A DNA stretch of 6,012 nt, taken from Eubacteriales Family XIII. Incertae Sedis bacterium (GTDB taxonomy: Bacteria; Bacillota_A; Clostridia; Peptostreptococcales; Anaerovoracaceae). Shown piece after piece: positions 1 through 4,413 of the stretch. The notes under the pieces were generated by a model. That model searched no databases. It was not told where the DNA came from and saw only the letters and a list, made by a program, of their open reading frames with translations. The position numbers and the translations under genes are program-made. How positions within the stretch are numbered: the stretch's first letter is position 1; every line of letters starts with the position of its first letter. The stretch is from positions 1 to 6,012 of the forward strand of contig JAITHG010000309.1 in the NCBI GenBank assembly GCA_031280075.1, read 5' to 3'.

Positions 1-1
1 C

Positions 2-634
2 TCCAACTTCGGCAACATGTTCTCGGTGCTCGTCGCCAGCGCCTTCCTGCCCTTCCTGCCGATGATGCCCATCCACATCCTGCTGCTGGGTCTGATCTAC
101 GATGCCTCCTGCGCCGCCATGCCTTGGGACAACGTGGACGCAACCTTCCTTGCAAAGCCGCGCAGCTGGGACGCGTCCTCCATCGGGAAGTTCATGGGCT
201 GGATCGGGCCGACGAGCTCGGTCTTCGACATCACGACCTACCTGGTGCTGTACTTCCTGGTTTGCCCCGCCGTCTGCGGTGGGCAGACCTTCCACGAAAT
301 CGCAGATCCGGCGCTCCGGGCACAGTTCATCGCCGTGTTCCAGGCGGGCTGGTTCGTCGAGTCCATGTGGACGCAGACCTTCGTCATCCACATGTTGCGC
401 ACGCAGAAGCTTCCCTTCATCCAGAGCCGCGCTTCCGCGCCGGTCACGCTGCTGACCCTCGCGGGCATCGCCCTGCTGACCGCCATCCCGTTCACTCCGC
501 AAGGCGCCGCCTTGGGGCTCGCGCCCCTGCCGCCCGCCTTCTTCGCCTGGCTCGCGGCAACCGTCCTCGCGTACATGCTCCTTGTGACGCTGGCAAAAAA
601 GCTCTTCGTCCGCCGCTACGGGGAGCTGCTGTGA
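2..634 (+). CDS. mgtA: Magnesium-translocating P-type ATPase (MgtA/MgtB family), C-terminal part
   Basis: This is the last 210 residues of a P-type ATPase that uses ATP to bring Mg2+ into the cytoplasm across the inner membrane. The frame is open to the window start, so the phosphorylation, nucleotide-binding and actuator domains lie outside. What remains is the membrane C-terminus. It begins with SNFGN and a hydrophobic stretch (nt 2-61), followed by the helix and loop containing [13 protein letters not shown] and MPWDNVD (nt 68-139). Further helices lie near nt 191-270 (containing [13 protein letters not shown]), 350-403 ([18 protein letters not shown]), 440-493 and 539-607. The end [12 protein letters not shown] resembles the MgtA tail. 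The order and wording of SNFGN, LPFLP, YDxS, PxDNVD, GPxSSxFD, GWFVxS, QTxxxHMxRT, PFIQS and RRYG match enterobacterial MgtA as I recall it, so the family call is firm. MgtA and MgtB cannot be told apart from this part. I see no terminator after the stop, so some transcription may run into the purB operon. Confidence 0.93.
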   Translation, partial: SNFGNMFSVLVASAFLPFLPMMPIHILLLGLIYDASCAAMPWDNVDATFLAKPRSWDASSIGKFMGWIGPTSSVFDITTYLVLYFLVCPAVCGGQTFHEIADPALRAQFIAVFQAGWFVESMWTQTFVIHMLRTQKLPFIQSRASAPVTLLTLAGIALLTAIPFTPQGAALGLAPLPPAFFAWLAATVLAYMLLVTLAKKLFVRRYGELL

Positions 635-639
635 AGGAT

Positions 640-717
640 GCCGCTCCCTTATTTGAAGGATTGCAGGAAATATGCGATAATTATTGTAATTACCTACTTT
701 GTTTGTCCCGGAGCGGC
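640..717. repeat. 8-bp perfect inverted repeat flanking the purB promoter
   Basis: GCCGCTCC at 640-647 is the exact reverse complement of GGAGCGGC at 710-717. The arms lie 62 nt apart on either side of the predicted promoter. There is no T-run after the second arm, so it does not look like an intrinsic terminator for mgtA. It could be a regulator site split across the promoter, a long-loop stem in mgtA read-through RNA, or chance in GC-rich DNA. The function is unknown. Confidence 0.35.
653..681 (+). promoter_or_regulatory. Predicted sigma-A/sigma-70 extended -10 promoter for the purB operon
   Basis: TTGAAG at 653-658 (4 of 6 to the TTGACA -35 consensus) is separated by exactly 17 bp from GATAAT at 676-681 (5 of 6 to TATAAT). 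TGC at 673-675 directly precedes the hexamer and gives the TGn extended -10 signature. The segment 650-705 is AT-rich, in sharp contrast with the GC-rich genes on both sides. Transcription would start near 688, leaving an untranslated leader of about 92 nt before purB. No other convincing promoter is seen before the downstream genes, so this one probably serves all five. The call rests on sequence match only. Confidence 0.65.
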
Positions 718-760
718 GCAGTCGCTGTTGGCACCGGGGCACGATGGACTGCGGACTGCA
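702..760 (+). promoter_or_regulatory. Structured 5' leader of purB with competing pairings
   Basis: The leader contains several short complementary segments. CCCGG (707-711) can pair with CCGGG (734-738), enclosing AGCG (712-715) paired with CGCT (723-726). CGCAGTC (717-723) can instead pair with GACTGCG (747-753). TTGTCCC (703-709) is complementary to GGGACAA (794-800) inside the start of purB. The pairings overlap or cross, so they cannot all form at once in a simple fold. I recognise no known riboswitch, T-box or PurR box, and there is no terminator T-run. Regulation through this leader is a weak inference, because short GC-rich complementarities arise easily by chance. Confidence 0.25.
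746..759. repeat. Tandem 7-bp direct repeat in the purB leader
   Basis: GGACTGC occurs twice back to back (746-752 and 753-759). GCAGTC at 718-723 is complementary to the GACTGC core of both copies. The repeat may be a slippage product, a protein-binding site or chance. Nothing in the sequence decides among these. Confidence 0.5.
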
Positions 761-767
761 CAGAGTG

Positions 768-773
768 AAAGGA
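768..773 (+). promoter_or_regulatory. Ribosome binding site of purB
   Basis: AAAGGA lies 7 nt before the ATG at 781, which is good Shine-Dalgarno spacing and supports that start codon. The protein then begins with a short tail followed by the conserved N-terminal region of long adenylosuccinate lyases (NPLTARYAS at residues 12-20). Confidence 0.7.
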
Positions 774-780
774 CACGAGA

Positions 781-2229
781 ATGACGACGGACAGGGACAA
801 TGGCACCTATGTGAACCCGCTGACGGCGCGCTACGCGAGCAGGGGGATGGCGCGCATATTCTCCCCGGACGTGAAGTTCTCGACCTGGCGCAGGCTCTGG
901 ATCGCGCTGGCGGAGGCGGAGCAGGCGCTCGGGCTGCCGATCACGGACGAGCAGCTGGACGACCTGCGGCGCTTCGAGACGGACATCAACTACGCGGAGG
1001 CAGAGGCACAGGAGAAGAAGGTCCGGCATGATGTCATGGCGCATGTGCACGCCTACGGGCTGCAGGCGGTGAAGGCTGCGCCCATCATCCACCTCGGGGC
1101 GACCTCCGCCTACGTGGGCGACAACACCGACATCATCCAGATGCGGGATGCCCTCAGGCTGCTGGCGGACAAGCTCCTGCGGCTCATGGCGCAGCTCGCG
1201 GGCTTCGCCATGGAGTACCGGGCGCTCCCGACGCTCGGCTTCACGCACTTCCAGCCCGCGCAGCTCGTGACGGTCGGAAAGCGCGCCGCGCTGTGGCTGC
1301 AGGATTTCTATTATGATTACCAAGATGTGGCAGCGCTCGCGGAGGGGCTGCCGCTGCTCGGTGTGAAGGGGACGACCGGGACGCAGGCGAGCTTCCTCGC
1401 GCTCTTTGAGGGCGACCACGGAAAAGTCCGCAGGCTGGAAGGCATGGTCTGCGAGAAGCTGGGCTTTTCCCAGGTCGTCGCGGTGTCCGGGCAGACCTAC
1501 ACGCGCAAGTTCGACAGCAAGGTGCTGTCCGTGCTTTCGGGCATCGCGCAGTCCGCGTCGAAGATGTCGAACGACCTGCGGCTCCTGCAGCACCTGAAGG
1601 AGGTCGAGGAACCCTTCGAGAAGGGGCAGATCGGCAGCTCCGCAATGGCGTACAAGCGCAACCCCATGCGTAGCGAGCGCGTGGGTTCGTTGGCGCGCTA
1701 CATCCTCGGTGTCAGCACCGTGCCGCCCATGACGGAATCGACGCAGTGGTTCGAACGGACGCTCGACGACAGCGCCAACCGGCGCATCGTCATCCCCGAG
1801 GCATTCATGGCGGCGGATGCCATCCTCGACATCCTGCGCAACGTCACGGATCCGGAGAACGGGCTCGTCGTGCATCCGGAGGTCATCCGGCAGCACATCC
1901 TCGCGGAGCTGCCCTTCATGGCGACGGAGAACATCCTCATGGATGCCGTGAAGAAAGGCGGCGACCGGCAGGTGCTGCACGAGGTCATCCGCGTGCACAG
2001 CCAGGCGGCGGCGGCGCGCGTCAAGGACGAAGGTCTGCCGAACGACCTGCTCGAACGGCTCGCGACCGACCCTGCCGTCCCGCTGTCAAGTGAAGAGATT
2101 GACGCTCTGCTCGAGCCCTCGCTCTATACGGGGCGCAGCGCGGAGCAGACGGAGGAATTTGTCCGGGAGGTGGTTCTGCCGCTCACGGAGGGCATCGAAG
2201 GAACAGAAAAGGTGGAGCTGAACGTATGA
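781..2229 (+). CDS. purB: Adenylosuccinate lyase
   Basis: This cytoplasmic homotetrameric lyase catalyses two fumarate-releasing steps of purine synthesis: SAICAR to AICAR, and adenylosuccinate to AMP. The protein is 482 residues, the length of the long 'human-type' class found in many Clostridia and Negativicutes rather than the ~430-residue Bacillus type. Visible motifs in order are RHDVMAHVHAYG (82-93), HLGATSAYVGDNTD (104-117), THFQPAQLVTVGKR (155-168, with H156 as the likely general acid), KGTTGTQASF (196-205) and the fumarate-lyase signature GSSAMAYKRNP (285-295, with the catalytic serine in the 286-287 pair). The last agrees with the superfamily pattern GSxxMxxKxN. Position 290 is Ala where Pro is common in human-type enzymes, which is a mild change. 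All core blocks are intact, so it should be active. It is the first gene of the operon, follows the promoter at 653-681, and its stop overlaps the proB start. Confidence 0.97.
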   Translation: MTTDRDNGTYVNPLTARYASRGMARIFSPDVKFSTWRRLWIALAEAEQALGLPITDEQLDDLRRFETDINYAEAEAQEKKVRHDVMAHVHAYGLQAVKAAPIIHLGATSAYVGDNTDIIQMRDALRLLADKLLRLMAQLAGFAMEYRALPTLGFTHFQPAQLVTVGKRAALWLQDFYYDYQDVAALAEGLPLLGVKGTTGTQASFLALFEGDHGKVRRLEGMVCEKLGFSQVVAVSGQTYTRKFDSKVLSVLSGIAQSASKMSNDLRLLQHLKEVEEPFEKGQIGSSAMAYKRNPMRSERVGSLARYILGVSTVPPMTESTQWFERTLDDSANRRIVIPEAFMAADAILDILRNVTDPENGLVVHPEVIRQHILAELPFMATENILMDAVKKGGDRQVLHEVIRVHSQAAAARVKDEGLPNDLLERLATDPAVPLSSEEIDALLEPSLYTGRSAEQTEEFVREVVLPLTEGIEGTEKVELNV

Positions 2230-3038
2230 GCAGAGCAGGGCAGATTCTGGGGCAGAGCAGGAAGATCGTGCTGAAGATCGGCAGCAATGTGCTGACGGGG
2301 AAGAACGGCAGCATGGATCTGTCGGTCATGCAGGACATCACGGATCAGGTCAGCGCGCTCACGCGGGAAGGCAAGCGCGTCGTGGTCGTCTCGTCCGGCG
2401 CGCAGATCGCGGGTGTCCGCGCCATCAGCATGTGGAACCGGCACAAGGACATCAACTACAAGCAGGCGCTCTGCGCCATCGGGCAGGTCGAGCTGATGCT
2501 CGCCTACAAGTCGTGCTTCGCGAAGAACGACATCACCGTCGGGCAGCTGCTCCTGACCCGCCACGATTTTTCGGGAAACACGAGCATGCTGCACATTCGC
2601 AACACGCTCTTCACCCTGCTCGACGAGGGGGTCGTGCCCATCATCAACGAGAACGACAGCGTGGGCATCGAGGAATTCACGCTCGGCGACAACGACTATC
2701 TGGCGGCGCTGACTGCCAACCTGTGGAGCGCCGACCTACTCGTGCTCATGAGCGACATCGACGGGGTCTTCGACCATTCTCCGAAGGAGCGGGCGGACGC
2801 GAAGCTCATCCGCGAGGTGGACGACATCGCGCGGCTGCGGGAGGACATCGAGATCACCGGCATGAGCGACTACGGGACGGGAGGCATGGCATCCAAGATA
2901 GACGCGGCGGAGGAAGTGGGGCGCTTCGGAACCCCCGTGCTCCTCGTCAACGGAAAACAGGCGGGCGTCCTGCACAGCATCGCTGCGGGCGAGGAGACGG
3001 GGACGGTCTTCCTGCCGGAACGGAGGGATAGGACATGA
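2226..3038 (+). CDS. proB: Glutamate 5-kinase, kinase domain only (no PUA domain)
   Basis: ProB phosphorylates L-glutamate with ATP to gamma-glutamyl phosphate, the committed and usually proline-inhibited step of proline synthesis in the cytoplasm. The 270 residues cover one amino-acid-kinase domain: KIGSNVLT (17-24), VVSSGAQIAG (54-63), GQVELM (86-91), RNTLFTLLDEGVVPIINENDSV (start 125), GDNDYLAAL (154-162), LMSDIDGVFD (174-183) and GTGGMASKIDAA (217-228). The protein ends at GTVFLPERR, where the E. coli enzyme (367 residues) continues into a PUA domain. The PUA domain is absent and the next gene starts at once, so this looks like a naturally short enzyme rather than a broken one. Gln60 stands where the VSSGA-x-xAG motif usually has a hydrophobic residue. 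AGGTGGAG at 2210-2217 is the ribosome site, and the start overlaps the purB stop (ATGA), which suggests translational coupling. Another amino-acid-kinase function is possible but less likely next to proC. Confidence 0.92.
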   Translation: MSRAGQILGQSRKIVLKIGSNVLTGKNGSMDLSVMQDITDQVSALTREGKRVVVVSSGAQIAGVRAISMWNRHKDINYKQALCAIGQVELMLAYKSCFAKNDITVGQLLLTRHDFSGNTSMLHIRNTLFTLLDEGVVPIINENDSVGIEEFTLGDNDYLAALTANLWSADLLVLMSDIDGVFDHSPKERADAKLIREVDDIARLREDIEITGMSDYGTGGMASKIDAAEEVGRFGTPVLLVNGKQAGVLHSIAAGEETGTVFLPERRDRT

Positions 3039-3850
3039 AACTGGGAGTGCTTGGCGCCGGGAACATGGGCGGCGCGCTGATCTGCGGGTTTGCAGAGGAC
3101 TGGCAGGGCAGGGATCCGATTCTCGTCTTCGACCTGGATGCGGAAAAAGTGGCATCCGTCGCCGCGCAGGCAGGTGGTGTGGTGTGCGCGGCAGAGAGCC
3201 TGGAAGCGCTCGTTCGGGACTCGGACTGCGTGCTGATCGCCCTGAAGCCGAACGCCTTCGACACCGTCGTCCCGCAGATCGCAGCTGCCGCAGCCGCCGC
3301 GGGCGGGGGGCAGCGGGTGGTCGTCTCCATCGCGGCAGGCATCAGCATCGCGTGGCTGCAGGGCATCCTCGGCGCGGACAGCAAGGTCGTGCGCGCCATG
3401 CCCAACACGCCCGCCATGGTCGGCGCGGGCATGTCCGCGCTCGCGCGCAGCGGCAGCGTCACAGACGCGGAATTCGCAGCCGTCATTCGGCTCTTCGCAT
3501 CGGTCGGCAGGGCGCTCGCCGTGGATGAGGGCGACATGGATGCCGTCATCGGCATCAGCGGCAGCAGCCCCGCCTACGCCTACATGTTCCTGCAGGCTCT
3601 CATCGAGGCAGGCGTGGCGCACGGGCTGGATGCCGGCACGGCGCGGGAGCTCGCCGCGCAGGCGACGCTTGGGGCGGCGATGATGCTGCAGGGCACGGAG
3701 ACAGACCCTGAACAACTGCGCATCAACGTGTGCAGCCCCGGCGGGACGACGATCGAGGCCGTCCAGGTGCTGGAGGCGAGGGGATTCATGGACATCGTCA
3801 AAGAGGCTGTTGACGCCTGCGTGGCGAAGGCCGGGAAGATGACACGGTAA
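3035..3850 (+). CDS. proC: Pyrroline-5-carboxylate reductase
   Basis: ProC reduces 1-pyrroline-5-carboxylate to L-proline with NAD(P)H, the last step of proline synthesis, in the cytoplasm. The 271 residues match the usual family length (about 270). The N-terminal Rossmann fold shows GAGNMG (7-12), followed by LIALKPN (67-73), VVSIAAGIS (96-104) and RAMPNTPAMVGAG (120-132). The helical C-terminal dimerisation and active-site domain shows GISGSSPAYAYMF (173-185), AAQATLGAAMML (207-218) and the family signature CSPGGTTIEAVQVLE (233-247). An alanine run (83-90) lies in a surface loop before the VVSIAAG strand. The ATG overlaps the proB stop by 4 nt (ATGA), and GGAGGG at 3022-3027 is a well-spaced ribosome site, so ProB and ProC are probably made together. 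All conserved blocks are present and I see no sign of decay. Confidence 0.96.
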   Translation: MKLGVLGAGNMGGALICGFAEDWQGRDPILVFDLDAEKVASVAAQAGGVVCAAESLEALVRDSDCVLIALKPNAFDTVVPQIAAAAAAAGGGQRVVVSIAAGISIAWLQGILGADSKVVRAMPNTPAMVGAGMSALARSGSVTDAEFAAVIRLFASVGRALAVDEGDMDAVIGISGSSPAYAYMFLQALIEAGVAHGLDAGTARELAAQATLGAAMMLQGTETDPEQLRINVCSPGGTTIEAVQVLEARGFMDIVKEAVDACVAKAGKMTR

Positions 3851-3867
3851 CATTCGGCAGAGGGATT

Positions 3868-4413
3868 ATGGTTTTTGAAGAAAAGACACTGGAAAGCGAA
3901 ATCCTGTACAGCGGCAGGATCCTGACCCTCCGCAGGGACAGGGTGACGACGAGCGCGGGCGCATCCACGCGGGAGATCGTTGTGCACGGCGGAGGCATCG
4001 TCATCGCCGCCGTGCTGGAAGACGGGCGCATCCCGATGGTGCGGCAGTTCCGAAAGGCGGCGGAGCAGACCGTGCTCGAGCTGCCTGCAGGCAAGCTCGA
4101 GGCAGGGGAAGACCCTACAGAGGCGGCTCTGCGCGAGCTTCGGGAGGAGACCGGCTACTCGGCCGGGCGCATCACCGAGCTGACGGCGGCCTATTCCTCC
4201 ATCGGGTACTCGACCGAATTGCTCCGGATCTACTTGGCGGAGGATTTGACACCGGGCGAGACAGACCCAGATCCAGGCGAGTCCCTCGAGGTCGTTCTGC
4301 TGCCCCTCGAAGAGATCTTCGGCATGGCGGTGCGCGGCGAGCTGGTCGACCTCAAGACGATCGCCGCCGTCCTGCTCGTGAATGAGAGGCTGCAGCGGGG
4401 GGGCGGGGCATGA
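3868..4413 (+). CDS. Nudix hydrolase, ADP-ribose pyrophosphatase type
   Basis: This 181-residue cytoplasmic enzyme has a complete Nudix box at residues 75-97, fitting Gx5Ex7REUxEExGU exactly: G75, E81, R89-E90, E93-E94 and G96. The box binds the catalytic divalent metals. The N-terminal layout (LYSGRILTLRRDRV, REIVVHGGGIVIAAV, MVRQFRKAAEQTVLELPAGKLE) is that of the NudF/ADPRase group, which cleaves ADP-ribose to AMP and ribose 5-phosphate. One reservation is that in the block after the box, where ADPRases usually read SPG(F/Y), this protein has SSIGYSTE (110-117), with Ile112 in place of the proline tied to ADP-ribose preference. The substrate is therefore likely but not certain, and I give no symbol. 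The gene starts 17 nt after proC behind AGAGGG (3859-3864), which is rather close to the ATG. The C-terminal tail RLQRGGGA is encoded by a G-rich tract, and its stop overlaps the next start. Confidence 0.91.
   Translation: MVFEEKTLESEILYSGRILTLRRDRVTTSAGASTREIVVHGGGIVIAAVLEDGRIPMVRQFRKAAEQTVLELPAGKLEAGEDPTEAALRELREETGYSAGRITELTAAYSSIGYSTELLRIYLAEDLTPGETDPDPGESLEVVLLPLEEIFGMAVRGELVDLKTIAAVLLVNERLQRGGGA
4397..4408 (+). promoter_or_regulatory. G-rich tract (G7-C-G4) at the Nudix/peptidase junction, serving as ribosome site region
   Basis: Seven Gs at 4397-4403, a C, then four Gs precede the ATG at 4410. No regular AGGAGG-like site is present, so the peptidase start probably depends on coupling to translation of the Nudix gene, with the G tract as a weak Shine-Dalgarno substitute. 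G7 is prone to replication slippage and sequencing error. One added G would bring the Nudix frame into the peptidase frame. Confidence 0.45.

Noticed and set aside
635..720. Intrinsic terminator after mgtA
   Set aside because: No compact GC-rich hairpin followed by a T-run is present. The 640-647/710-717 inverted repeat has a 62-nt loop and no T-tract.
124..768. Plus-strand open frame running out of mgtA into the intergenic region
   Set aside because: It is out of frame with the clear mgtA translation, Arg-rich, and has no motif. The part after 634 covers the promoter and leader and shows no separate gene.
694..1998. Long minus-strand open frame (434 codons) opposite purB
   Set aside because: It is antisense to an unambiguous purB. 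The translation is rich in Arg, His and Leu with no recognisable family, as expected from opposite-strand frames in GC-rich coding DNA.
2226..3038. proB as a truncated pseudogene
   Set aside because: The missing PUA domain could suggest truncation, but the kinase domain is complete, the stop overlaps the proC start with a well-placed ribosome site, and PUA-less glutamate kinases are known in bacteria.
2870..3853. Minus-strand open frame opposite proC and the end of proB
   Set aside because: It overlaps two clear genes fully, has low-complexity Arg/His/Asp composition, and has no family motif. It is a GC-bias shadow.
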